The notes below the pieces were generated by a model. It did not search any database. It was not told the DNA's origin and saw nothing but the letters and a program-made list of their open reading frames with translations. DNA of 9,287 nt from Syntrophaceae bacterium PtaB.Bin038. GTDB taxonomy: Bacteria > Desulfobacterota > Syntrophia > Syntrophales > UBA2192. The position numbers were made by a program, and so were the translations under genes. The first letter of the stretch is position 1; each line of letters starts with the position of its first letter. The stretch is from contig MVQS01000076.1 in NCBI GenBank assembly GCA_002067855.1, forward strand, positions 1 through 9,287, in the 5' to 3' direction. Below, one piece after another: positions 1 to 6,251 of this stretch.

Positions 1-746
1 GCGCCGTCGAGGCGGATCACCTCGCCGTTGAGCATGGGGTTCTCGATGATGTGGCGGGCCAGCATGGCATACTCACCGGGCCGTCCCAGCCGCCGGGGAA
101 AGGGCACCATGTTCCCGAGGGCCGCCCGGACGGCCTCGGGCAGAAGCGCCAGCATGGGCGTGTCGAAGAGCCCCGGGGCGATCGTCATGACGCGGATGCC
201 GTACTCGGCGCACTCCCGGGCCAGGGGCAGGGTCATCCCCACCACACCGGCCTTGGAGGCGCTGTAGGCGGGCTGTCCGATCTGGCCATCGAAGGCCGCC
301 GCCGAGGCCGTGTTGATGATGACGCCGCGGCCGCCCTCGGCGTCGGGCGTGTTCCTCACCATCTGCTCCAGCGCCAGGCGGATGACGTTGAAGGTGCCCA
401 CGAGGTTGATCTGCACGACGCGGTTGAATTCGGCCAGCGGCATGGGGCCCTTCTTCGTGAGGGCCTTGCAGGCAACCCCGATGCCCGCGCAGTTGATGAC
501 GACATTGAGGCCGCCGAAGGCCTCGACCGTCCGGCCGATCGCCTCCCGGACGCTCTCGTCTCCCGTCACGTCGGCGCGGCAGAAGATGACCCTTTCTCCC
601 AGCTCGGCCGCCAGCGCTTCGCCTCTCTGCGCGTCGAGGTCGAAGACGGCCGCCTTCGCCCCCGCCCCTGCCAGTTCCCGCACGCAGGCCTCGCCGAGAC
701 CCGATGCCCCTCCCGTCACCACGGCAATGCAGTCGCTGACTCTCAC
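1..746 (-). CDS. HSD10-like SDR 3-hydroxyacyl-CoA dehydrogenase (3' end cut by window edge)
   Basis: Short-chain dehydrogenase/reductase of the type II 3-hydroxyacyl-CoA dehydrogenase (HSD10) kind, expected to oxidise a 3-hydroxyacyl-CoA (possibly branched, such as 2-methyl-3-hydroxybutyryl-CoA) with NAD+ in the cytoplasm. The reading frame gives 248 codons and is still open at base 1. The family is about 255 residues long and the last visible residues, GEVIRLDGA, match the family's C-terminal strand, so only a few residues are missing. Visible marks: nucleotide-binding TGGASGLG (residues 11-18), acidic DLD at 36-38 favouring NAD over NADP, NCAG at 85-88, and the catalytic set Asn114, Ser148, Tyr161, Lys165 (YSASK), then APGLFDTPM. 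The start is a GTG at 744-746, chosen because AAAGGAGGG lies five bases upstream and the Rossmann motif follows at the usual distance. Substrate is inferred from overall resemblance; the SDR assignment is firm. Confidence 0.9.
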   Translation of the reverse strand, partial: MRVSDCIAVVTGGASGLGEACVRELAGAGAKAAVFDLDAQRGEALAAELGERVIFCRADVTGDESVREAIGRTVEAFGGLNVVINCAGIGVACKALTKKGPMPLAEFNRVVQINLVGTFNVIRLALEQMVRNTPDAEGGRGVIINTASAAAFDGQIGQPAYSASKAGVVGMTLPLARECAEYGIRVMTIAPGLFDTPMLALLPEAVRAALGNMVPFPRRLGRPGEYAMLARHIIENPMLNGEVIRLDG

Positions 747-776
747 GGACGCCCTCCTTTCCCGCCGGCACGCGCC

Positions 777-790
777 TGTGCACCTGCACA
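777..790. promoter_or_regulatory. Palindrome upstream of the SDR gene (possible operator)
   Basis: TGTGCACCTGCACA is an inverted repeat with 6-base arms (TGTGCA/TGCACA) around a 2-base centre. It lies about 30 bases before the dehydrogenase start codon, just upstream of its ribosome binding site. It could be a repressor operator or, in RNA, a small hairpin. Another TGCACA occurs farther up the leader near 876-881. No regulator is identified. Confidence 0.35.
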
Positions 791-975
791 CAAGGCGTTC
801 GGCAGGGTTCAACGGTTCATGGGGTGGCCGGTGGATTGAACGGATTACGGGTTGCGCCCGGTTTCCCGGTCGTATGCACATGACCGCAGCTTCCGCGCGA
901 TGCGGAGGCTTTCCATCCGTTTGAGCGGTTTCCGGGTTGAGAACGTCCCGGAAGGTGCAGGATCGAACCGGGGCA

Positions 976-1004
976 ATCATACTGCATGGCGGGATTTTTT
1001 TCCA
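976..1004 (-). promoter_or_regulatory. Candidate sigma-70 promoter for the SDR gene
   Basis: On the minus strand TGGAAA (999-1004) and TATGAT (976-981) are separated by 17 bases. The -10 differs from consensus at one base; the -35 matches four of six. Transcription would start near 969, leaving a leader of about 220 bases before the dehydrogenase. The 747-1032 gap otherwise holds short GC-rich stems (for example CCGG-GAAA-CCGG near 865) and no recognisable gene. Confidence 0.4.
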
Positions 1005-1032
1005 GGCCTCCGGTCACCCCATTTTGCCGGGT

Positions 1033-1389
1033 TCAGGCGTTGAGGGTTTCCCTGGCGATGAGCAGCTTGTCCGCCGAGGCCGACGGATTTCTCTCTGCCG
1101 GCAGGTTCGCGTCGCAGTGGCTGAACCTCTCGTGGATCAGCTTCTTGAGGCGGGTTTCGAACAGGTCACGCTCTTGGCGGTCCCTGTCGAGATAGTCCTC
1201 GATGGCCTCGTCCGAGATGGTGATCCGGATCTTGCGGGAGCGGCGGTTGGGGCGCGCCGGATCGGTGTCGAGTTTCCAGTCGATCTCGATGACGTGGTCG
1301 TCCCCGTCGTAGCGGGCGACGATCCAGGCGTTGGCCGGAAAGAGCGGTCTGATCAGTCTGACCCAGTAATCGAGCAGGTCTTCGGTCAT
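1033..1389 (-). CDS. Hypothetical protein, 118 residues
   Basis: I do not recognise this protein. It is short, highly charged and has no signal peptide or hydrophobic segment, so it is probably cytoplasmic. The N-terminal part (MTEDLLDYWVRLIRP) looks helical. It is followed by alternating hydrophobic stretches such as AWIVARYDGD and HVIEIDWKLD, suggesting beta strands, then a basic RRSRKIRITIS segment and a long charged helix around residues 60-90 (DEAIEDYLDRDRQERDLFE). The start at 1387-1389 is preferred over the in-frame ATG at 1434 because AGGAGG lies ten bases upstream, and because the longer form would be translated through a terminator-like hairpin and its T run (1423-1454). The gene is divergent from the 98-residue gene at 1778 and followed by the separate SDR gene. 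Real-gene status rests on the binding site, promoter and protein-like composition. Confidence 0.7.
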   Translation of the reverse strand: MTEDLLDYWVRLIRPLFPANAWIVARYDGDDHVIEIDWKLDTDPARPNRRSRKIRITISDEAIEDYLDRDRQERDLFETRLKKLIHERFSHCDANLPAERNPSASADKLLIARETLNA

Positions 1390-1395
1390 GGCGTT

Positions 1396-1410
1396 GCACC
1401 CTCCTGGTGC
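1396..1410 (-). promoter_or_regulatory. Hairpin holding the Shine-Dalgarno of the 118-residue gene in its loop
   Basis: The minus strand reads GCACC-AGGAG-GGTGC, a 5-base-pair stem with most of the AGGAGGG ribosome binding site in the loop, ending six bases before the ATG at 1389. This decides the start codon. Such a hairpin could tune translation, although a binding site in the loop may remain accessible. Confidence 0.4.
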
Positions 1411-1422
1411 GGTATGCCGGGC

Positions 1423-1454
1423 AAAAAAAACCATCCCTCTTCAGTGAGAGACGG
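1423..1454 (-). terminator. Intrinsic terminator in the leader of the 118-residue gene
   Basis: On the minus strand CCGTCTCTC and GAGGGATGG form a nine-pair stem (two G-U pairs) with a six-base loop, followed at once by eight Ts. It is placed after the candidate promoter (1539-1567) and before the gene's ribosome binding site, so it would end a transcript of about 110 bases. It may be an attenuator for the gene or the 3' end of an independent small RNA. Confidence 0.7.
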
Positions 1455-1532
1455 GAACCCCATCCTGTGCGACGCGACACGAACCGGATCCTGTTCTGAT
1501 GGGCAGCCCTGCTATCAGCAAAGCGAGATTGC
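1423..1532 (-). ncRNA. Candidate leader RNA or small RNA (about 110 nt)
   Basis: This is the transcript expected between the promoter at 1539-1567 and the terminator at 1423-1454. It shows further pairing: CTGAT (1496-1500) with ATCAG (1514-1518), enclosing a GC-rich stem. I checked it by eye against common riboswitch cores, 6S RNA and SRP RNA and saw no match. Its identity is unknown; the boundaries are inferred from promoter and terminator. Confidence 0.35.
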
Positions 1533-1538
1533 ACCGCC

Positions 1539-1567
1539 ATAAAACATCCGAAACGCCGTGAAGTCAA
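1539..1567 (-). promoter_or_regulatory. Candidate sigma-70 promoter, minus strand
   Basis: TTGACT (1562-1567) and TTTTAT (1539-1544) are 17 bases apart on the minus strand. The -35 matches five of six and the -10 four of six. It would drive the leader RNA and the 118-residue gene, with a start near 1532. Confidence 0.5.
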
Positions 1568-1568
1568 G

Positions 1569-1595
1569 GAATATTCTCCCCGCCGGCATGATGCC
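1569..1595. promoter_or_regulatory. Two palindromes between divergent promoters
   Basis: GAATATTC (1569-1576) is a perfect 8-base palindrome, and GGCATGATGCC (1585-1595) is an inverted repeat with 5-base arms and a single central base. Both lie in the 43-base gap between the outward-facing -35 elements at 1562-1567 and 1611-1616, a natural place for an operator controlling both directions. Confidence 0.3.
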
Positions 1596-1610
1596 CGCTG
1601 CAGAAATCCC

Positions 1611-1638
1611 TTGACATTCCTCCCGATTCGCATAGTCT
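1611..1638 (+). promoter_or_regulatory. Candidate sigma-70 promoter, plus strand
   Basis: A perfect TTGACA (1611-1616) is followed after 16 bases by TAGTCT (1633-1638). The -10 matches only three of six, so activity may be weak or depend on an activator. It would drive the leader RNA and the 98-residue gene. Confidence 0.4.
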
Positions 1639-1644
1639 GAAACC

Positions 1645-1752
1645 AGCGTAATCGGCATCCGTCAAGACGACGACGATCTCTCTTGCCACATGGCGAACCC
1701 TCAGGCCTCTCCTGAAACCCTGTCCGTTATCGCGAGACAGGGTTTTTTATTT
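1645..1752 (+). ncRNA. Candidate leader RNA or small RNA ending in a terminator
   Basis: The transcript expected from the promoter at 1611-1638 is about 108 bases and ends at a strong terminator. A small hairpin, TCAGG-cctct-CCTGA (1701-1715), directly precedes that terminator. No known riboswitch class is recognised. It could be an attenuator leader for the gene at 1778 or a separate small RNA. Confidence 0.35.
1715..1752 (+). terminator. Intrinsic terminator before the 98-residue gene
   Basis: AAACCCTGTC (1715-1724) pairs perfectly over ten bases with GACAGGGTTT (1736-1745), with an 11-base loop, and the T run continues through TTTTTTATTT. It ends 25 bases before the ATG at 1778, after the upstream promoter, and so would stop most read-through into the gene. 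Confidence 0.8.
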
Positions 1753-1777
1753 CGGGGTCGGACAAGGAGCGAACGAC

Positions 1778-2074
1778 ATGCAGATCCATTTGATCGAAAA
1801 CGAGAACAACTTCACCAAGCTGCGCGACAAGGTCTGGGAAAGCGGCTGTTGGGTGATCGGCGAGGAAGAGGCGAAGAGACTCATCGGGGGGAACATCTTC
1901 TTTCACCGGAAGAAGACCGAACCCTCTTTTTACGGCGGATCCATCCGTGGTTACCGGGTCAAGGAGGAGGAACCTCTCAAGGGCAGCATCATCTTCGAGT
2001 TCGAATACCGGGAGGACTGCAGGGGGGTCAAGGCGGACAGGCTCGGATGGTCGCTGGAGAAGAAAATCGTCTGA
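1778..2074 (+). CDS. Hypothetical protein, 98 residues
   Basis: A small soluble protein that I do not recognise. It has no signal peptide or membrane segment. The sequence begins MQIHLIENENNFTKL and runs through an EEAKRLIGG helix-like stretch (residues 30-38), a NIFFHRKK strand (39-46), the glycine-aromatic segment SFYGGSIRGYRV (50-61), a GSIIFEFEY strand (69-77) and a GWSLEKKIV end. The pattern of short strands with aromatic and basic residues would fit a small beta-rich domain, but no family can be named with confidence. The ATG is supported by AAGGAG at 1764-1769, eight bases upstream. The gene stands alone between a leader with a terminator (1715-1752) and the convergent ssrA gene, which suggests independent regulation. 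The 2075-2206 stretch after it has GC-rich stems but no T-tailed terminator on this strand. Confidence 0.75.
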   Translation: MQIHLIENENNFTKLRDKVWESGCWVIGEEEAKRLIGGNIFFHRKKTEPSFYGGSIRGYRVKEEEPLKGSIIFEFEYREDCRGVKADRLGWSLEKKIV

Positions 2075-2206
2075 GCGAGACGCCGGGGCAGTGCACCGCC
2101 CCGTCAACGGCATGCGCGAAAAAACCAAGGGGCAGGCCGGCCCCCTCATGCGGCAGGGTCATCGTCGACCCTTCCCGGATAATACATCCCAAGAACGAAC
2201 TGCCGG

Positions 2207-2247
2207 AAAACAAAAAGGGGCGCAAGGCTCCAAAAACCTTGCACCCC
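2207..2247 (-). terminator. Rho-independent terminator of ssrA
   Basis: On the minus strand GGGGTGCAAGG (2237-2247) pairs with CCTTGCGCCCC (2217-2227), eleven pairs with one T-G, a 9-base loop, then TTTTTGTTTT. It lies about 40 bases after the encoded CCA end of the tmRNA. Confidence 0.9.
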
Positions 2248-2288
2248 TCATGCTGCTAACTACTTGAAATTATTAACGTATAACACAT

Positions 2289-2645
2289 TGGTGGAGGCGG
2301 CGGGAGTCGAACCCGCGTCCGGAAATCTTCAGCTGCAGCTTCTACACGCTTAGTCCCCGATTTACGATTCGCCTCGGAGGCCTCCCGGGGACGGGATCCC
2401 TCGTCGGCTATCCCGTGTAGGGTTTCGCCTCATCCGCCACGGGAGGTCAGAATCGGCTATCCTGGCTGATTTTACGCCCTGTTCGAGCCGTCAGGAGAGC
2501 CCGGCAGGACGTGGCCGCTTAAGCAGCCTTTGCGTAAACGTAGTCGTTGGCGTTTACTTTTTTTCTACCTGTTTAAGGAGCCCGGTAGAAACCTCCGCGT
2601 GCCACTGTCAACCTCAATTATCCCCGTCGAAACCGTGGCGCCCCC
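2289..2645 (-). ncRNA. ssrA: Transfer-messenger RNA (tmRNA)
   Basis: A one-piece tmRNA of 357 nucleotides, acting with SmpB to rescue stalled ribosomes and tag unfinished proteins for proteolysis. The 5' end GGGGGCG (2645-2639) pairs with CGCCTCC near the 3' end to form the seven-pair tRNA-like acceptor stem, and the encoded end ACCA finishes at 2289. The T-arm GCGGGTTCGACTCCCGC and the 5' segment CCACGGTTTCGACGGGG are hallmarks of the family. The internal tag frame (2519-2551) ends in TAA. The gene has its own sigma-70 promoter (2680-2708) and a strong terminator (2207-2247). smpB is on the same strand about 6.2 kb upstream, separated by the regulator and transport cassette. Confidence 0.97.
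2519..2551 (-). other. tmRNA tag-peptide reading frame ANDYVYAKAA
   Basis: Starting at the GCC resume codon (2549-2551), the minus strand encodes ANDYVYAKAA followed by TAA (2519-2521). The N-terminal AND and the terminal AA are typical of proteobacterial tags. The third residue from the end is lysine (AAG), where leucine or valine is usual. The assignment of the resume codon follows from the conserved GTAAAC just before it and the AND start. Confidence 0.9.
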
Positions 2646-2679
2646 ACTTGATCTATCGTCCGGAAATAATCTCATTTTT

Positions 2680-2708
2680 ACTATAACCGACCCGCATCGA
2701 GAAGTCAA
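2680..2708 (-). promoter_or_regulatory. Sigma-70 promoter of ssrA
   Basis: TTGACT (2703-2708) and TATAGT (2680-2685) are spaced by 17 bases on the minus strand, each one base off consensus. Transcription would begin near 2673, about 28 bases before the mature 5' end at 2645, in keeping with 5' processing of the precursor. Confidence 0.85.
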
Positions 2709-2742
2709 GGAAGGATAAGCCCAGCCATCTCCTCGAATCGCC

Positions 2743-2772
2743 TTGACAAATGGTCCTCTGGAATTCTAAAGA
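2743..2772 (+). promoter_or_regulatory. Candidate promoter of the sigma-54 activator gene
   Basis: A perfect TTGACA (2743-2748) is followed 18 bases later by TAAAGA (2767-2772), a weak -10. It points towards the regulator at 2808 and is back to back with the ssrA promoter, with 34 bases between the two -35 elements. A low-level housekeeping promoter would suit an activator gene. Confidence 0.4.
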
Positions 2773-2807
2773 ATACCGCGATGATCACAAGGCGCGGGAG
2801 AGAAGCC

Positions 2808-4181
2808 ATGTTTTCCCTGGAATTCGATCTGAACACCCTGCAGACCATCCCCCTGTTCAACAACATCATCAATTCCCTCCACGACGGGGTTCTCATCGCC
2901 GACCAGGATGGGATCGTCAAGTACGTCAACAGCGCATACCTTCGCCTCACCGGGGTTTCGAGCCGGGATGTTCTGCACAAGCAAATCGAGGAGGTTCGTC
3001 CCGGGGCGCGCCTGCCCGAGGTGCTGAAGACGGGGAAACCCCTACTCGGCATCCGGCGCAAGGTCCGCAGCATTGAATATATCGCCGATATCAGCCCGAT
3101 CCTCTTGGGCGGCAAGGTCGTTGGGGCCATTTCCATTGTGCGCGACATCACGGAGATCACGGAACTGAGCGGCAAGCTCAAGGACTTCACCCACAAGGTC
3201 CAGGAACTGAGCAACAGGGTGAGGCAGATTCATCGTGCGCAGTACGACTTCAGTGACATCATCGGCTCAAGTCCGGAAATAAGAAAAGCGAAGACGCTGG
3301 CACAGCGGGCGGCCGCGGGAGATTCACCCGTGCTGATTCTGGGAGAAAGCGGATCGGGCAAAGAGCTTTTTGCCCACGCGATCCACAAGGCAGGCCCCCG
3401 GTGCAACGCCCCTTTCGTAGCCGTGAACTGCGCGGCTTTTTCACCGCAGCTCCTTGCAAGCGAGTTGTTTGGATACGAACAAGGATCATTCACGGGTGCA
3501 TTGAGGGGCGGCAAGATGGGTCTCTTCGAAATCGCCAGCGGGGGTTGCCTGTTTCTAGATGAGATCGGGGATATGGAATACGATCTTCAGTCCAAACTTC
3601 TGAGGGTATTGGAAACGGGAGAGTTCATGCGGATCGGCGGCACGAAGCCGGTACAGGTGGACGTTCGAATCCTCTCCGCCACAAACAGGGAGATATCCAG
3701 CCTGATTCGTGAAAGCAAGTTCAGGGAAGACCTCTCTTACCGATTGAACGTCATCCCCCTCACTATCCCACCTCTTCGAACAAGGATAGAGGATATCCCG
3801 TTGCTTGTCGACTTTTTTCTGGAACGGCTCAGCAGGCGGCGGGGAAAACGCTATGCCGTCTCACCCCCGGCGATCAACATTCTTAACCAGTACGATTACC
3901 CGGGTAACGTCCGTGAACTGTTCAACATTCTCGAATTCGCGGCCAACATGAGCGATACGGGGGAGATCATGCCGAAGGATCTTCCGATCCTCTCCAAGGT
4001 GCGGCCGCAGATTTCCGTCAGACGTGCCTTGACCGCCGCCGCAAGGGCCTCGGAGAAGGATATGATTTCACGGGCGCTGAAGAACTATGGAAACTCCGTC
4101 GACGGGAAGCGCAAAGCCGCCGGCTATCTCGGAATCTCGCTGGCGACACTGTACAATAAGATCCGCCAGTATGACCTGTGA
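2808..4181 (+). CDS. Sigma-54-dependent transcriptional activator (PAS - AAA+ - Fis HTH)
   Basis: A bacterial enhancer-binding protein that should use ATP hydrolysis to open sigma-54 promoters in response to a signal sensed by its PAS domain. Counting from ATG 2808 (457 residues): PAS domain about 15-115 (NSLHDGVLIAD, YVNSAYLRLTG, VRDITE), a short linker helix, then the AAA+ domain with Walker A GESGSGKE (179-186), the sigma-54 contact loop GSFTGA (226-231), Walker B with DE at 251-252, sensor ATNR (291-294), candidate arginine fingers in FREDLSYRLNV and NVREL (367-371). The end (about 434-457, RKAAGYLGISLATLYNKI) is a Fis-type DNA-binding helix-turn-helix. There is no receiver domain, so a ligand or redox cue rather than a histidine kinase is likely. 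An in-frame ATG at 2781 is possible, but GGGAG before 2808 supports the shorter form. It converges on the transporter operon, its most probable target. Confidence 0.93.
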   Translation: MFSLEFDLNTLQTIPLFNNIINSLHDGVLIADQDGIVKYVNSAYLRLTGVSSRDVLHKQIEEVRPGARLPEVLKTGKPLLGIRRKVRSIEYIADISPILLGGKVVGAISIVRDITEITELSGKLKDFTHKVQELSNRVRQIHRAQYDFSDIIGSSPEIRKAKTLAQRAAAGDSPVLILGESGSGKELFAHAIHKAGPRCNAPFVAVNCAAFSPQLLASELFGYEQGSFTGALRGGKMGLFEIASGGCLFLDEIGDMEYDLQSKLLRVLETGEFMRIGGTKPVQVDVRILSATNREISSLIRESKFREDLSYRLNVIPLTIPPLRTRIEDIPLLVDFFLERLSRRRGKRYAVSPPAINILNQYDYPGNVRELFNILEFAANMSDTGEIMPKDLPILSKVRPQISVRRALTAAARASEKDMISRALKNYGNSVDGKRKAAGYLGISLATLYNKIRQYDL

Positions 4182-4222
4182 CAGTCCTCCGCGCCGGAAG
4201 GAATCCTGCCGCCAGCTTGTGA

Positions 4223-4245
4223 GACCGCTTCAGGAACTGACGGTC
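4223..4245. terminator. Hairpin at the convergent gene ends (weak terminator candidate)
   Basis: GACCG (4223-4227) pairs with CGGTC (4241-4245) and TCAG (4230-4233) with CTGA (4237-4240), with a two-base bulge and a GAA loop. It spans the permease stop codon, in the 48-base convergent junction with the activator gene. Neither strand has a T run, so termination would be inefficient or need Rho. Confidence 0.25.
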
Positions 4246-6128
4246 GTCCGGGGCACGCCGCGGAACCGTTTCCGGATGAGGAACAGACCGCCCGTCATCC
4301 CGACAGCGATCGTCGTGCTCAACAGACCCGGCATCACGGCAAGACCCGCGACAACGAGCCACGCGAGCACGTCGGCAATTCGGCTCCCGAAGGTTCTCAT
4401 TCCTCCAAAAAGGCTCGCAAACGCCACGACGAACACGACCCCGGAAAAAAGAGCCTGCGTGAACTCCGGCCAGCCCCCCTGGGCCAGCATCCCCGGATAG
4501 AGAATGAACAGAAAAGGAATGATGTACGTCACGGCGCCCAGCCGCAGGGCGTATTTGGCGACGTCGCCCCAGCGAGCCCCCGCAATCCCCGCCGCCACGA
4601 ACACGGCGATGCACACGGGAGGCGTCACGACCGAAAGAGTCGCGTAATAGAAGACGAACATGTGGGACACGAGGGGCGCGATCCCGATCTTGATCATCGC
4701 CGGGGCCAGAACCGCCGCCACAAGCACGTAGGCGGCGGTCGTGGGGATCCCCATCCCCATGATCATGCACACGACTGCAACGATCAGCGTGATCAGGAAC
4801 ATATTTTCTCCGCCGACGTCGATGATCAGCGTGGACAGGGTGACACCCAGCCCCGTCATGTTGATGGCAGAGACCATGATTTGCGCGCCGGCCAGCAGTA
4901 TCCCGATGATCAGCAGACCGCTCGCCGATTCAGAAACTGCTTTGTTCAGATCCTTCAGTGAAGCAAACAGATCCGATCGGCCGCGGATCCGGCTGAGCGG
5001 GAACGTGATCAGGGCCCCGAGGATGCCGTAAAAGGCCGCGGTTGTGATCGAACTGCCGCTGAGAATTCCGTAAAACAATGCGGTCAGGGCCGTACCGATC
5101 GGCAGCACGCGTTCCCAGCGCAGAATCTCCTTCCAGCCCGGCACCTCCTCGTCGGGCACGCTGCCGAGGTTGCCCTCAATGGCCAGAACGTGGATGGTCA
5201 TGAACACACCCAGGTAGAAGAGGAACGCGGGGAGGGCCGCCGCGACGATGATCCGCGCATAGTCCACGCCGATGATTTCCGCCATGATGAATGCGGCCGC
5301 TCCCATGATCGGGGGCGCCAGCTGGCCTCCCGTGGAGGCAATCGCCTCAGTTCCCCCGGCCATCGCCGGGGGGTACTTTAACCGCTTCATCAGGGGAATG
5401 GTGAAGTTCCCGGTCGTTGCGACATTCGCAACGGCACTTCCGCTGACCATCCCGAAAAGCCCCGAGGCAATGGTTGCGATCTTGGCCCCTCCGCCGGGTG
5501 CGCGCCCGCCCGTGCGCATCGCGATATCGATGAACGTCTGTCCTCCTCCTGTATTGAGAAGGACTGCGCCGAAGACGGTGAATGCGGCAATCACCGTCGC
5601 GGCGACACCCGTCAGCATGCCCCAGATGCCGAGATCGCCGAGAAACAGGGTTTCGGTCACAAAGTAGATGTCGAACCCTCGGTGGCCGAGACGGCCGGGC
5701 AGATGCTCCCCCAGCAGTGCATAGACAAGCATCGCAACGACAAGCACGGGGAAGATCAGCCCGATCGCCCGGCGCGAGATCTCCAGGATTGTGACGACGA
5801 GGCACACCGTCATCACGAGGTCGATCGTCTGGGCCGTGGGGAAGCCGAGCATGATCTCTTCATAATTGACGATCACGTAGGCGCATGAGGCCAAGGAGCC
5901 GAGAGCCATGGACGCATCCACGGCAATCCCCAGGGGCCGCAGACGGGTTCCCCTCCACAGGGGATACATGAGCACTCCGAGCGGGATCAGGATGCCGACA
6001 AACACGGCCCGATTGATGATCCCCTCGAAAGGACCCGTCGCACAGGTGTAGAGAACGAACGAAACGAGCAGGATCGCAACGGCGTTGATGGCCAACCCGC
6101 GCCACCGGTTCGTTTGTTCTTCGCCCAT
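4230..6128 (-). CDS. TRAP transporter fused permease (4TM/12TM, TAXI type)
   Basis: Inner-membrane permease of a tripartite ATP-independent periplasmic transporter in which the small (DctQ-like) and large (DctM-like) subunits are one chain. At 632 residues it has the usual size of these fusions. Hydrophobic helices lie near 12-30, 35-57, 70-90, 101-120 and 122-142, and then throughout. Large-subunit signatures are the segment around GMVSGSAVANVATTGN, then MAGGTEAIASTGGQLAPPIMGAA (about 260-282), and GMGIPTTAAYVLVAAVLAP with SVVTPPVCIAVF further on. Such permeases use a sodium or proton gradient to take solute from the binding protein encoded just upstream. The ATG at 6126-6128 has GAGGAAA six bases before it. 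The 123-base gap to the binding-protein gene has no promoter that I can support, so co-transcription is likely. The substrate is unknown. Confidence 0.95.
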   Translation of the reverse strand: MGEEQTNRWRGLAINAVAILLVSFVLYTCATGPFEGIINRAVFVGILIPLGVLMYPLWRGTRLRPLGIAVDASMALGSLASCAYVIVNYEEIMLGFPTAQTIDLVMTVCLVVTILEISRRAIGLIFPVLVVAMLVYALLGEHLPGRLGHRGFDIYFVTETLFLGDLGIWGMLTGVAATVIAAFTVFGAVLLNTGGGQTFIDIAMRTGGRAPGGGAKIATIASGLFGMVSGSAVANVATTGNFTIPLMKRLKYPPAMAGGTEAIASTGGQLAPPIMGAAAFIMAEIIGVDYARIIVAAALPAFLFYLGVFMTIHVLAIEGNLGSVPDEEVPGWKEILRWERVLPIGTALTALFYGILSGSSITTAAFYGILGALITFPLSRIRGRSDLFASLKDLNKAVSESASGLLIIGILLAGAQIMVSAINMTGLGVTLSTLIIDVGGENMFLITLIVAVVCMIMGMGIPTTAAYVLVAAVLAPAMIKIGIAPLVSHMFVFYYATLSVVTPPVCIAVFVAAGIAGARWGDVAKYALRLGAVTYIIPFLFILYPGMLAQGGWPEFTQALFSGVVFVVAFASLFGGMRTFGSRIADVLAWLVVAGLAVMPGLLSTTIAVGMTGGLFLIRKRFRGVPRTTVSS

Positions 6129-6251
6129 ATCATGTTTCCTCGTGCTGCGTCATCGTGCCGTTACGTGAATCGCCTTCGAGCGGGAGCCGAACGACCTCTC
6201 CGTCCGTACGCAGTGCTCTCCGAACGCTACCCGTTCAACGGCCCTACAGCC

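Noticed and set aside
73..789. A 238-codon open frame on the minus strand.
   Set aside because: It is rich in arginine and glycine with no family pattern and lies out of frame over the SDR gene, whose GTG-started frame carries all the catalytic motifs.
51..839. A 262-codon open frame on the plus strand.
   Set aside because: It is antisense to the SDR gene, has GC-driven composition and lacks a convincing ribosome binding site.
2090..2180. Several GC-rich stems after the 98-residue gene, such as GGGGC/GCCCC pairs.
   Set aside because: None is followed by a T run and they are short, so they are expected by chance in GC-rich DNA.
1690..2259. A 189-codon open frame on the plus strand, starting inside the leader.
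   Set aside because: It runs through a strong terminator, has no ribosome binding site and overlaps the better supported 98-residue gene in another frame.
2289..2345. Possible attachment site at the ssrA 3' end.
   Set aside because: No second copy of this end and no integrase or recombinase gene is visible in the window.
2530..2718. A 62-codon plus-strand frame over ssrA.
   Set aside because: It is antisense to the tmRNA and its promoter and has no ribosome binding site.
4018..4770. A 250-codon minus-strand frame over the end of the permease.
   Set aside because: It is a low-complexity arginine-rich shadow of the permease frame and of the activator's antisense strand.
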